A stretch of 64,000 nucleotides of DNA, from positions 1 to 64,000 of the forward strand of contig JBBRNO010000018.1 of NCBI GenBank assembly GCA_038230275.1, written 5' to 3'. Positions 9,646-18,258 of the stretch are shown here, piece after piece. The notes below the pieces were generated by a model that ran no database searches, was not told the origin of the DNA, and saw only the letters and a list, made by a program, of their open reading frames with translations. How positions within the stretch are numbered: position 1 is the stretch's first letter; every line of letters begins with the position of its first letter. The position numbers and the translations under genes were made by a program. Source of the stretch: JANXXV01 sp038230275. Its GTDB lineage: Bacteria > Acidobacteriota > Terriglobia > Bryobacterales > Bryobacteraceae.

Positions 9646-10055
9646 TTGCTTACACTCCTTGTTACTGATTGAGTGTTTAGCATGGGGGTGGTGCGGGATT
9701 TGGGGGTTGGTGGGGAAGTGGTTTGTTTTCAGTGAAAGAAACTTGAAAATAGTTGGGAACGGGAAAATCCCGGCCCAATTGACTTTGGCACACCCCGCTA
9801 GACGGGACCAGATCCCAGGGCGACTCGGCACCAGCCCTTCGCCCTGATGTCTGGCATGGAAGTCAGGTTGGGAGTGGGGAGTTCTCTCGGTTTTTAATTA
9901 TTTGGCTGGGATGAAGGGAATGAATGGGGATAAAAAAGCTTTGGCTACGAGCGCGTGTGGTACTCCATTTTTTTGTCGAGTGTAGCTGACTCCAGTTGTT
10001 TACTGCCTCCACCGACCGATTTGCCGCGTTTTGTTTGGCTGTGGTCTGATCGTCT
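9646..10055. other. Intergenic region without a recognisable gene
   Basis: About 410 bases between the minus-strand hypothetical gene and the remains of the PIN locus. I see no convincing coding frame or RNA gene. It holds the G-run element at 9684-9715 (listed separately). A 9-base inverted repeat (GTGGTCTGA at 10041-10049 and TCAGACCAC at 10084-10092) crosses into the end of the PIN remnant and could be a weak transcription stop, but it has no T tract. Confidence 0.5.
9684..9715 (+). promoter_or_regulatory. G-run element (possible G-quadruplex) upstream of minus-strand gene
   Basis: Four runs of three or more G on the plus strand (GGGGG, GGG, GGGGG, GGGG) separated by 4-6 bases, 39-70 bases upstream of the start at 9645 on the opposite strand. 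The core GGGATTTGGGG is shared with the element at 36245-36268, which also lies upstream of a minus-strand gene. Whether it folds or regulates is inference. Confidence 0.35.
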
Positions 10056-10549
10056 TCATAGCCCTTGATCTCTAGGACTACGGTCAGACCACGACGCTGC
10101 GCGCAAGTGCGTGAAGTTGATCACTTTGACGTTGTCGTGACTCAGGCGAAGATAAAGATCCAAGTCATCCGTTAGCACAGTGCAGTTGTGAGTGCGTGCG
10201 ACCGCTCCAATTGCTGCGTCGACGAGCCCAAGTTGATCGTAGAGCCCGTCTTCCGCGGCTCGCGCGCTGGATATCTGCGCTTCGTTCAGCTGGAAAATCG
10301 TTCGCTTCAGAACGTGCCGGACTTGAAGCCTTTCAGTACCCGAGAGGTCAGTGAGGTTGCTAACTTCCGCCAAGACGTGGGCGACTGTCTACAAGGGATT
10401 CGAATTTCGCGAGTCTACTGGCGTGTCCTCTTGAAGGTCTCGATGCGGTTGCGGTTAACCGTGCCAACAGCGAATAAGACTAGAAGGTTTGTGTCAACGA
10501 GGAGCCCTGCTCTGACGGCCGCATCAAGGACAACGCCCCCTGAGATCAT
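10056..10549 (-). pseudogene. PIN-domain toxin gene, broken by frameshifts
   Basis: The ATG at 10549 overlaps the stop of the upstream small gene (ATGA). The first 47 codons read like a PIN-domain start, with LLVDTNLLVLFAVGTV supplying the first acidic residue and RIETFKRTRQ after it, then TAG. Similarity resumes in a second frame (LAKFESLVD) and again in a third (VAHVLAEVSNL), and from there is open to the end with AARTHNCTVLTDD-type C-terminal PIN sequence (residues TVLTDDLDLYLRL). At least two frameshifts and a stop therefore separate the two halves. The open 105-codon part alone lacks the N-terminal metal-binding Asp, so no nuclease activity is expected from it. Confidence 0.7.
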
Positions 10550-10815
10550 TGCGGGGCTACTTCACGCAACTTCATTGCAACAAGCTCACCGGTTTCAACA
10601 TCAATCAAAAATCGTTTGTACACGAGAGGGTTGATTCCAAGGCGAACGATCGGAGCGAGACGCTCAATATCGCGCGGCAGGCTAAGCGTTATGCTCCAGG
10701 CTTCATGCCCCTTGTAGGAGTCTCTTTCGATCTCTTCCAAGTTGATTGCTGTTTGGTTTAGCATGTTACGCGCACCTTCTTGTGCGATTTGAACCGCTTG
10801 CTTCCGATCTATCAT
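10546..10815 (-). CDS. Small protein upstream of PIN remnant, possible antitoxin-like partner
   Basis: An 89-residue soluble protein starting MIDRKQAVQIAQEGARNML and ending ETGELVAMKLREVAPQ. It has one helix followed by beta-rich sequence and resembles small proteins paired with PIN-like genes in other genomes, but I do not recognise a named antitoxin fold or a DNA-binding motif. It is translationally coupled to the PIN gene by a 4-base ATGA overlap, the usual layout of two-gene modules. As the PIN partner is disrupted, this gene may now be an orphan. Being an antitoxin is inferred from position only. Confidence 0.5.
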   Translation of the reverse strand: MIDRKQAVQIAQEGARNMLNQTAINLEEIERDSYKGHEAWSITLSLPRDIERLAPIVRLGINPLVYKRFLIDVETGELVAMKLREVAPQ

Positions 10816-10896
10816 GAGGCAGTCACCTTCTTTATACTGGCATGAAATCCGGAGCGGCCCTGTTGCTGGTATTCGGATTGAATGTAGAATAACCGC

Positions 10897-12132
10897 ATGC
10901 GAATTTTCTCATTGTTGGCTGCGGTGGTTTGCGCTTCCTCGCTGCTACTGGCGGCGCCTCCGGTGGTTGTTACCGATCCTGCTAAGACCGGGCTTGATCC
11001 GCAGCGGCTGGCGCGGATTCCGGCGCGAATGAAGGCGTTTGCCGAACAGGGGACCATTGCCGGGAGCGTGACGCTGGTGGCGCGGCATGGCGTGGTGGCG
11101 GCGCTGGATGCGGCGGGGTTCACCGATCTGGATAAGAAAGACACGCCGATGAAGACGGATGCCATCTTTCAAATTCACTCCATGACGAAGCCTGTGGTGG
11201 CGATTGCGGCGATGACGCTAGTGGAAGAGGGGCGGCTGGCGTTGGGTGATCCGGTGGAGAAGTATCTGCCGGAGTTTCGCAGCATGTGGGTGATTGAATC
11301 GCATGACGGGGATAAGACTCGAGTGCTGCGGCGGCCACTGCGGCCGATTACGGTGCGGGATTTGATGACGCATACGTCGGGTATGAGTACGAATCCGCCG
11401 CCGGGGATTGGCGAGCTGCATGGCGCGCTGCATAAGACACTGGCCGAGGCGGTGCTGGTGATCTCGCAACAGCCGCTGGAATTTGAGCCGGGTTCGAAGT
11501 GGCTGTATAGCAATGGCGGCATTGCGGCGCTGGGACGGATTCTGGAAGTGGTGACCGGGATGCCGTTTGAGAAGGTCCTGCAGGTGCGGGTTTTCGATCC
11601 GTTGGGGATGAAGGACACCTATATTTGTCCGCCGAAGGAAAAGTACTCGCGGATTCCTACTTCGTACATTTTGCAGCAGGGGAAGACGGTGAAGTATACG
11701 GCGGACCCGTTGGGCGAAGGGGCGATGAAATATCGCATTGGGGCGAAGTATCCGCTGCCGGAGGGTGGGCTTTATTCCACGGCTTATGACCTGTTTGTGC
11801 TTTACCAGATGATGCTGAATCATGGGCAGTATCAGGGTGTGCGGGTGTTGTCGGCGGCTTCGGTGGATACGATGACGCAGGTGCATACGGGGAATCTGAC
11901 GGCTGGTGGACCTGGGATGGGTTATGGCTTGGCTTGGGCGGTGGTACGGGATGCCGCGGGGACGCTGCCGGGGTTGTCGGTGGGCACCTACGGGCACGGC
12001 GGGCGGTATGGGACTTACTGTTTTATCGATCCGAAGCGAGACGTGATTGGCGTTTTCATGATTCAGCGGGAGGGTGGCAGCGATGAACGGAATGCGTTTG
12101 TCGGGATGGCTATGGCTTCGGTTTTGGATTGA
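10897..12132 (+). CDS. Serine hydrolase, beta-lactamase class C/esterase family
   Basis: A 411-residue exported enzyme. Signal peptide at 1-20 (MRIFSLLAAVVCASSLLLAA), then a beta-lactamase/transpeptidase-like fold with the catalytic SMTK tetrad at 95-98 (SxxK), the YSN motif in WLYSNGG near residue 204 and HGG in TYGHGGRYG near 368, the position of the family's KTG/HxG box. The family contains class C beta-lactamases, esterases and D-amino-acid peptidases; lipase/esterase EstB-like enzymes are the closest type by motif, so antibiotic hydrolysis should not be assumed. The final 115 bases of the coding sequence lie in a 193-bp tandem duplication that repeats the gene end downstream. It stands alone before the second cytochrome operon. 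Confidence 0.85.
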   Translation: MRIFSLLAAVVCASSLLLAAPPVVVTDPAKTGLDPQRLARIPARMKAFAEQGTIAGSVTLVARHGVVAALDAAGFTDLDKKDTPMKTDAIFQIHSMTKPVVAIAAMTLVEEGRLALGDPVEKYLPEFRSMWVIESHDGDKTRVLRRPLRPITVRDLMTHTSGMSTNPPPGIGELHGALHKTLAEAVLVISQQPLEFEPGSKWLYSNGGIAALGRILEVVTGMPFEKVLQVRVFDPLGMKDTYICPPKEKYSRIPTSYILQQGKTVKYTADPLGEGAMKYRIGAKYPLPEGGLYSTAYDLFVLYQMMLNHGQYQGVRVLSAASVDTMTQVHTGNLTAGGPGMGYGLAWAVVRDAAGTLPGLSVGTYGHGGRYGTYCFIDPKRDVIGVFMIQREGGSDERNAFVGMAMASVLD

Positions 12133-12210
12133 GGTTGCGGTGATTGGGCCACGATGAACACGATGAACGGGATGAAAACAGGAAGCCGCGGAGCGCGGAT
12201 GTTCGTTTAG
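12018..12210 (+). repeat. 193-bp direct tandem repeat, copy 1 (end of serine hydrolase gene)
   Basis: Covers the last ~37 codons of the serine hydrolase, its stop and 78 bases of downstream sequence ending in GATGTTCGTTTAG. The next 193 bases repeat it at the same spacing with about a dozen differences. The non-coding part contains the low-complexity motif CACGATGAACACGATGAAC. Confidence 0.9.
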
Positions 12211-12403
12211 CTGTTTCATTGATCCGAAGAAAGACGTGATTGGCGTGTTCATGATTCAGCGCGAAGGTGGCAGCGATGAACGGAATGCGTTTGTCGGGAT
12301 GGCGATGGCTTCGGTTTTGGATTGAGGTTGCGGTGATCGGGCCACGATGAACACGATGAACTGGATGAAAACAGGAAGCCGCGGAGCGCGGATGTTCGTC
12401 TAG
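12211..12403 (+). repeat. 193-bp direct tandem repeat, copy 2 (orphan gene end)
   Basis: A second copy of the hydrolase 3' end with no gene body in front of it. In the hydrolase frame it still reads CFIDPKKDVIGVFMIQREGG and on to the same SVLD end and stop. Differences in the coding part are one Arg-to-Lys change and otherwise synonymous third-position changes, which suggests it came from a once functional paralogue rather than from a recent copy of dead sequence. Confidence 0.85.
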
Positions 12404-12420
12404 CCTGCGTTCGATATAAT
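12392..12420 (+). promoter_or_regulatory. Candidate promoter of cytochrome operon 2
   Basis: A perfect TATAAT at 12415-12420 lies 29 bases before the ATG of the WD40-cytochrome gene. The -35 position (12392-12397, ATGTTC) falls in the end of repeat copy 2 and is weak. Inferred from sequence only. Confidence 0.4.
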
Positions 12421-12449
12421 TTCGACTGTTCGGTGTTCTGAGGGAAATC

Positions 12450-13787
12450 ATGTCAAAAATCTGGTTGGTTTTGCTGGCGTTGCCGTTGATGGCTGAGGAT
12501 CCGGTTAGCTTTCAAAAACAGATCCGTCCGATTCTGGCGCGGCAATGCGCTGCTTGTCATCAGCCTGCGAGCAAGCAGTCTGACTTGATGGTGACCACTT
12601 ACGACGGGTTTCTGAAGGGCGGGCGGAAAGGCGCGGCGTTTGTGGCGGGTAAGCCGGATGAGAGCGTGGTGATTGGCTATTTGACAGGGAAGACTGCGCC
12701 GCAAATGCCGTTTGGCGGGAAGCCGCTGGCGGCGGAACAGGTGGAGTTGTTCAAGCGCTGGATTCTGGAGGGTGCCAAGAACGATTCGCCGGTGGAGAGT
12801 CTGGAGCTTACCAAGTTGAAGCCCGCTATTTATTACGCACCGCCTTTGATCACCGCGCTGGCTTACTCGCCGGACGGGAAGATTCTGGCGATTTCCGGGT
12901 ATCGTGAAATTCTCTTGCACGATGCGGCGGGTGGGTTGCAGGCGCGTTTGCAAGGGCTTTCGCAGCGGCTGCATACGCTGGCGTTTTCGCCGGATGGCAA
13001 GACGCTGGTGGGCGTGGGTGGCGATCCGGGGCGGTTTGGCGAGGTGCAGATTTGGGATGTGGCTTCGCGGAAACAGCGGCAGTCGGTGATGCTTACCAAT
13101 GACACTTTGTCGGGGGCGGCGTTTTCGCCCGATGGAACGAAGATTGTTTTCTGTGCCGTGGACAAGTCGATTCGCATGCTGGATGTGGCGACGGGCAAAG
13201 AGATCCGCAAGATGGATCATCACGAAGACTGGGTTTATGCGGCTGTGTTTGGCGTGGATGGGAAGCGGATTGTTTCGGTGGGGCGGGACCGGGCGGCTAA
13301 GCTGATTGATGCGAATACCGGGCAGTTTATCGAGAATGTGAATCTGCTGAAGGAACCGTTGACGGCGATTGCGCGGCATCCTAAGAAAGACTGGGTGTTG
13401 ATTGGCGGGCAGGAGCGGGTTCCTTATCTGTATCGAATGGACCGGCCGCGGGCGATGCGCATTGCCGACGATTCCACGTTGATCCGCAAGTTTGAAAAGC
13501 AGGACGGGCCGATTCTGGCGGTGGCGATTAGCGCCGATGGACAGTATGGCGCGGTGGGGAGCGAGACCGGCGATGTGCGGGTTTATAACCTGGAAACCGG
13601 GGAGCGGATGGGCGCGTGCAGCGGGCATTCGGGCGGGATCTATTCGATTGTCTTTCAGCCTGGGGGGAAGGGATTGGTGACGGCGGGCTATGACGGGACC
13701 GTTCGCCTGTACGATCTGGACGGGAAGCTGGCGAAATCGTTCGTGCCGGTTCCGATTGAGAAGCGGGAGGTGGCCGGTGCGCGTTAG
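12450..13787 (+). CDS. Planctomycete-type cytochrome c fused to WD40 repeats (operon 2)
   Basis: A 445-residue exported protein and paralogue of the WD40-cytochrome gene at 3279-4571. Signal peptide at 1-15 (MSKIWLVLLALPLMA), CAACH haem site at 33-37, candidate distal Met in PQMPFGG near 89, then WD40 blades from about 130 (ALAYSPDGKILAISG, TLAFSPDGKTLVGVG, GAAFSPDGTKIVF, SVGRDRAAKLID, GYDGTVRLYDLDG). The C-terminal tail after the last blade is basic. It is the first gene of a three-gene operon; the next gene starts on a GTG 11 bases before this stop. Unlike operon 1, no DUF1501 gene is present here. Confidence 0.9.
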   Translation: MSKIWLVLLALPLMAEDPVSFQKQIRPILARQCAACHQPASKQSDLMVTTYDGFLKGGRKGAAFVAGKPDESVVIGYLTGKTAPQMPFGGKPLAAEQVELFKRWILEGAKNDSPVESLELTKLKPAIYYAPPLITALAYSPDGKILAISGYREILLHDAAGGLQARLQGLSQRLHTLAFSPDGKTLVGVGGDPGRFGEVQIWDVASRKQRQSVMLTNDTLSGAAFSPDGTKIVFCAVDKSIRMLDVATGKEIRKMDHHEDWVYAAVFGVDGKRIVSVGRDRAAKLIDANTGQFIENVNLLKEPLTAIARHPKKDWVLIGGQERVPYLYRMDRPRAMRIADDSTLIRKFEKQDGPILAVAISADGQYGAVGSETGDVRVYNLETGERMGACSGHSGGIYSIVFQPGGKGLVTAGYDGTVRLYDLDGKLAKSFVPVPIEKREVAGAR

Positions 13788-16074
13788 GTTTCTGGCTGGG
13801 TCTGTCTTTTGTTCGGTCACGCTTTTTGCCGCGCCGGTAATTCGTGACATTCATCCGCATGGGGCCCAGAGCGGGACTGTGGTGCAGCTCTCTGTGCGCG
13901 GGGATGGAATGACGGCTGCTACGAAAGTGCAGAGCGCCATTCCCGGAGTGGTTTCCCGGCTGGTGACTAAGACTGCCGGCGAAGTGGCGGTGCTGGTGGA
14001 GGTTGCGAAAGACGCGCGGCCGGGGCTGTATCCGTTGCGCGTGGTGAATGAAGACGGGATGTCTAACGTGATGCTGTTCTCCGTTGGCATGTTTCCCGAG
14101 GTGGAAGAGAAAGAGATGGAGCAGCCGAAGCCTGGGAACGGGACGGTGGAAACCGCGGAAGTTGTGCCGGTGCCGGTGGTGGTGAATGGCACGCTGACGG
14201 CGGCGGACATCGATGTGTACAGTTTCAGCGCGAAGGCTGGCGAGAAATTGGTTTTCGAAGTGGAAGCGCGGCGGGCGGGGTCGGCGATCGATCCACATTT
14301 GGAAGTGCTGGATGCCGCGGGCAAGGTGCTGGCGCAGAATGACGACGCGGCCGGGCTGGGGGTGGATTCACGGGTTGAGGTGAAGTTCGCGAAGGCCGGC
14401 AGCTATCGGGTGCGCGTGCGGGATTCACGCTATAGCGACCAGGTGCAGAATTTCTATCGCTTGAAGATTGGCTCGTTTGCGTTTGCGGATGGAGTTTTTC
14501 CGTTGGGTGGACGGCGCGGGGAACCGGTGGAGATCAGTTTCGTGGGCGGGAATTTGAGTGCTCCGGTGAAGGTGTCTGAAAAGCTGGAGGGTGCAGGATT
14601 GTTCCAGCAGGTGGCGCTACCGGGATCGGCTGCATTGCCATTCGTGTTGGCCGTGGGTGAGATGCCGGAAGAGATGGAACCGGCGGGCGTTGGTGTCTTG
14701 AAGCCCGATGTGATTATGAACGGGCGTATTTCGAAGCCGGGCGAGATTGACCGCTATACGCTGGCCGTGAAGCCGGGGCAGCAGTGGGTTCTGGAATTAA
14801 CGGCGGCGGCGCTTGGCACTTCCCAGCTGGATGCGATTCTGACTGTCTTCGACGCGAAGGGCAAGAAGTTGTTCACCCGCGACGATATCAATAGCGCGGA
14901 TCCTACGCTGCCGTTCACGGTGCCGGAGGGTGTGCAGGAGATTGGCATTGCGGTGGAGGATGTGCTGGGGCGCGGCGGCGCGTGGTTCGGCTACCGGTTG
15001 GAGGCGCGGCGGGAAGCTCCGGATTTTGTGGCGGAGGTTGTCACTCCGTTCGTGAATGTTCCGAGGGGCGGGACGGCGGCGGTGGCGGTGCAGATTCAGC
15101 GGCGCGGTTACGATGGGCCGCTTCGTGTGACTATTCCCAATCTGCCTGCGGGGTTTATGGTGGCAGGCGGGCATGTGCCATCCGAGGCGGCGGCGCAGAG
15201 TCCGTTCACGGAAGGCGCGGGGTTTCGCGGGGCGCGTACGATTGTGACCATTACCGCGCCTGCCGAGGCGGCGGCGCAAAGTTCGGAATTGCAGGTACTT
15301 GTTTCGGGCGGCGGAATTGCGCGCTACGCTTCGGGCGCCGGGATGATGACTTTGGTCCGTGGGGATAAGCAGAAAGTGCAAACGGCGCCATGGTTGGGAA
15401 TGCAATTGCCGATGACGCTGGCGAAGGCGGTGCCGGTGAACCTGACGGTGCCTGTTTCGGCGGTGCGGATTTCGCAGGGTTTCGAATATCCGCTGGCGTA
15501 TACGGCGGCGGTGAAGCCGGGCGGCAAGTTGATGGGCAAGGTGAACAACCAGATGGTGGGCGCGCTGGGGAACATGCGGATTCTGGCGGGCCCGCCGGGG
15601 AAGAGTCCGGAAAACGGGTCTGTGTTAGTGGCCACGAATTCTTCCAGCCCGATTACCACTTTCGATATGGTGTTTGAGAGCCAGGCGGAGATTGATGGGC
15701 GGACGGTGCCGATTACGTCGCCGGCGGTTTCGGTTGAGATTGTGCCGGGATACGCGATCGCGCTGGAATCCGCGGCGCTTAGCGTGGCGCCGGGTAAGAA
15801 GATGGAACTGCGCGGCAGGGTGCGGCGGGAGCCGACATTTGAGGGATCGACTGTCCGTGTGCAGGCCGAGGATTTACCGGATAATGTGAAGTGTGGGGCG
15901 GCGGAAGTGGCGGAGGATCAGAAGACCTTCGTGATTTCCTGCGACGCGTCGGCTGAGGCCGTTCCCGGCGATTACGATATTCGCGTGACGTCGGTTGCGC
16001 CCAACGTGGGGCGGAAGCAGAAGGCCGACTACAAGATCTCAGATTTAGATGCGAAGTTGAAGATTTCGAGGTGA
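13777..16074 (+). CDS. Secreted PPC-domain protein of cytochrome operon 2
   Basis: A 765-residue exported protein, counterpart of the one at 901-3282. I choose the GTG at 13777 because it is preceded by GGGAGG and gives a clean signal peptide (VRVRFLAGSVFCSVTLFAA); the longer reading from 13690 only adds sequence overlapping the WD40 gene. After an IPT-like Ig domain (VIRDIHPHGAQSGTVVQLSV) come a PPC domain at about 110-235 (ADIDVYSFSAKAGEKLVFEV, GSYRVRVRDSRYSDQ) and a second at about 315-415 (GEIDRYTLAVKPGQQWVLEL). The remainder is beta-rich. Probably a structural or binding subunit of the same assembly as its operon partners. Confidence 0.85.
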   Translation: MRVRFLAGSVFCSVTLFAAPVIRDIHPHGAQSGTVVQLSVRGDGMTAATKVQSAIPGVVSRLVTKTAGEVAVLVEVAKDARPGLYPLRVVNEDGMSNVMLFSVGMFPEVEEKEMEQPKPGNGTVETAEVVPVPVVVNGTLTAADIDVYSFSAKAGEKLVFEVEARRAGSAIDPHLEVLDAAGKVLAQNDDAAGLGVDSRVEVKFAKAGSYRVRVRDSRYSDQVQNFYRLKIGSFAFADGVFPLGGRRGEPVEISFVGGNLSAPVKVSEKLEGAGLFQQVALPGSAALPFVLAVGEMPEEMEPAGVGVLKPDVIMNGRISKPGEIDRYTLAVKPGQQWVLELTAAALGTSQLDAILTVFDAKGKKLFTRDDINSADPTLPFTVPEGVQEIGIAVEDVLGRGGAWFGYRLEARREAPDFVAEVVTPFVNVPRGGTAAVAVQIQRRGYDGPLRVTIPNLPAGFMVAGGHVPSEAAAQSPFTEGAGFRGARTIVTITAPAEAAAQSSELQVLVSGGGIARYASGAGMMTLVRGDKQKVQTAPWLGMQLPMTLAKAVPVNLTVPVSAVRISQGFEYPLAYTAAVKPGGKLMGKVNNQMVGALGNMRILAGPPGKSPENGSVLVATNSSSPITTFDMVFESQAEIDGRTVPITSPAVSVEIVPGYAIALESAALSVAPGKKMELRGRVRREPTFEGSTVRVQAEDLPDNVKCGAAEVAEDQKTFVISCDASAEAVPGDYDIRVTSVAPNVGRKQKADYKISDLDAKLKISR

Positions 16075-16079
16075 ATGGT

Positions 16080-18230
16080 ATGCGTTTGGCTGGCTTCCTG
16101 ATGATTGCCGCGGCTGTTCCCGGCTTGGCTGAAGTGTCTTACGTGAAGGATGTGCAGCCGATCTTCAACAAGGTTGGATGTACGTCAGGGCCTTGCCATG
16201 GGGGCGCGAAGGGCAAGAACGGATTCAAGATGTCGCTGCGCGGTTACGATCCGGAGTTTGATTTCCGCGCGGTGATGACGGATCTTTCCGGCCGCCGCAT
16301 CAATCGCACGGAACCGGCGGAGAGCTTGATCCTGTTGAAGCCGACGATGGGCATTCCGCATGGGGGTGGAGTTCGTCTGGAGCAGGATTCGCCTTACTAT
16401 AAGACCGTTTTGCAATGGTTATCGGAAGGGGCGGTTTATGGCGATCCGGTTTCTTCGCAGGTGACGAAGCTGGACGTGGACCCGCCGGAGTTCTTTGCGC
16501 AGAAGCCAGGACCTTCGCAGCAATTGAAAGTGGTGGCGCACTACGCGGATGGATCGACGCGCGATGTGACTGGGCTGGCGCAATACAACAGCAGCGTTCC
16601 CACAACCGCCGAGATTTCAGAGGCTGGCGTGATCAAGACGGTGCGCAAGGGTGAGGCGGCGATGCTGGTGCGGTATGAAGGCCGGCTTTCGGTGGTGAAC
16701 GTGACCGCGCTATCCGAGAAGCAGGGCTTTCAATGGAAGCCGGCGCCGGAGTTCAACTTCATTGACACGCTGGTGAACGAGAAGATGCAACGGATGCATT
16801 TGCTGCCTTCCGAACTGACGACGGACGCGGAATTTCTGCGGCGCGTATCGCTGGACCTGACCGGGCTGCCGCCTACGCCGGAGGAAGTGCGGGCGTTTGT
16901 GAACGATAAGGCGGAGAACCGGAAGAAGCGCACGGCGATGATTGACAAGCTGATGGCGCGGCCGGAATTCGTGAATCACTGGTCTGTCAAGTGGGGCGAC
17001 TTGTTGCAGGTGAACCGCACCAAGTTGGGCGATAAAGGGATGTGGGCGTTCCGCGATTGGATTCGCGAGGCGCTGGCGGAGAACAAGCCTTACGACAAGA
17101 TGGTTCGGGAACTGGTGACGGCGAAGGGAAGCACGTTCCAGAATCCACCGGCCAATTTCCTGCGGTTTACGAAAGAGCCGAAGCTGGCGATGGAGACGAG
17201 TACGCAGCTGTTCCTGGGCGTGCGGATGGTTTGCGCGCAGTGCCACGATCATCCATTTGAGAAGTGGACGCAGAATCAGTATTTCAGCCTGGCGGCGTTC
17301 TTTGCGGGCGTGGGCACCAAGCCCGGGTCTGACAGCGAAGAAGAGATTGTTTTTGAGAAGCGCGAGGGGGCGGAGGTAACGCATCCGAAAGACGGGCGCG
17401 TGATGACGGCGAAGTTTCTGTTCGGCAGCGAGAAATCCGGCGTGCACGAAGTTGGGTTGCGCGAGAGCCTGGCCGAGTGGCTGACGTCGAAGGACAATCC
17501 GTTCTTTGCGCAGGCGATGGCGAACCGGATGTGGAGCTACTTCTTTGGACATGGAATTATCGATCCGGTGGACGATATCCGGGCCAGCAATCCGCCGAGC
17601 AATCCACGCTTGTTGGCGGCGTTGACCAAGGATTTCTCGGATAGCAATTTCGATTTGCGGCACCTGATCCGGGTGATTGTTTCGTCGCGCACCTATCAAC
17701 TGAGCTTCCAGCCGAATGAGTGGAATGCGGATGATGAGGTGAATTTTTCGCGGGCGCTGCCACGGCGGCTGTCGGCGGAAGAACTGTTCGATAGCGTGAA
17801 TGCCGCGGCCGGGACGAAGGTAAAGATGAAGGAGCTTCCGGAGGAGTCGAAGGCGCAGGACTTCCCGGATCCGCACGTGGGACAAGGTGGTTTTCTGGAT
17901 GTCTTCGGGCGACCGGAGCGGCAGACCAGCTGCGAATGCGAACGGCGCAGCGACGTTAGCCTGGTGCAGGCGTTGAACCTGCTTAACGGTTCGACGATTG
18001 CGGATGCTATCGCCGATTCCGGCGGGCGAGTGGCGAAACTGATGCTGAGCGGGAAGACGGACCGGCAAATTGTGGAGGAACTGTATTTGAGTTCGCTCAA
18101 CCGGATGCCAGCGACTTCTGAGTTGGACTATGCGCAGACGTATTTGTCGAAGGGCGGAAGCCGGGCGGAACGGGCTCAGGATCTGCTTTGGGCGCTGTTG
18201 AATAGCAATGGTTTTCTGTTTAACCGCTAA
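16080..18230 (+). CDS. DUF1549/DUF1553 (PSD1-type) cytochrome protein (operon 2)
   Basis: A 716-residue exported protein. The ATG at 16080 has AGGTGA 6 bases upstream and starts a signal peptide (MRLAGFLMIAAAVPGLA); a GTG at 16071 overlapping the previous stop is the alternative start. Features in order: CX4CH haem motif CTSGPCH at 34-40, a short Ig-like region (about 130-210), DUF1549 (about 225-440) with CAQCH near 385, and DUF1553 (about 460-700). It resembles the protein at 4573-6987 in the CX4CH block (GKNGFKMSLRGYDPEFDF) but lacks its N-terminal Big_2 domain. It ends the operon unless the next gene, 28 bases on, is included. Confidence 0.9.
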   Translation: MRLAGFLMIAAAVPGLAEVSYVKDVQPIFNKVGCTSGPCHGGAKGKNGFKMSLRGYDPEFDFRAVMTDLSGRRINRTEPAESLILLKPTMGIPHGGGVRLEQDSPYYKTVLQWLSEGAVYGDPVSSQVTKLDVDPPEFFAQKPGPSQQLKVVAHYADGSTRDVTGLAQYNSSVPTTAEISEAGVIKTVRKGEAAMLVRYEGRLSVVNVTALSEKQGFQWKPAPEFNFIDTLVNEKMQRMHLLPSELTTDAEFLRRVSLDLTGLPPTPEEVRAFVNDKAENRKKRTAMIDKLMARPEFVNHWSVKWGDLLQVNRTKLGDKGMWAFRDWIREALAENKPYDKMVRELVTAKGSTFQNPPANFLRFTKEPKLAMETSTQLFLGVRMVCAQCHDHPFEKWTQNQYFSLAAFFAGVGTKPGSDSEEEIVFEKREGAEVTHPKDGRVMTAKFLFGSEKSGVHEVGLRESLAEWLTSKDNPFFAQAMANRMWSYFFGHGIIDPVDDIRASNPPSNPRLLAALTKDFSDSNFDLRHLIRVIVSSRTYQLSFQPNEWNADDEVNFSRALPRRLSAEELFDSVNAAAGTKVKMKELPEESKAQDFPDPHVGQGGFLDVFGRPERQTSCECERRSDVSLVQALNLLNGSTIADAIADSGGRVAKLMLSGKTDRQIVEELYLSSLNRMPATSELDYAQTYLSKGGSRAERAQDLLWALLNSNGFLFNR

Positions 18231-18258
18231 CACTTTTCAACCGCTAAAATAGAGGCGT

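Noticed and set aside
10041..10092. 9-bp inverted repeat as a terminator for the PIN locus
   Set aside because: The loop is 34 bases and no T tract follows; too weak to call.
12148..12170. CACGATGAACACGATGAAC as a CRISPR-like or structured repeat
   Set aside because: Only two 9-base units inside a larger 193-bp duplication; no spacer arrangement.
11218..12252. 344-codon minus-strand frame opposite the serine hydrolase
   Set aside because: Basic low-complexity translation typical of antisense of a GC-rich gene; the plus-strand product has full catalytic motifs.
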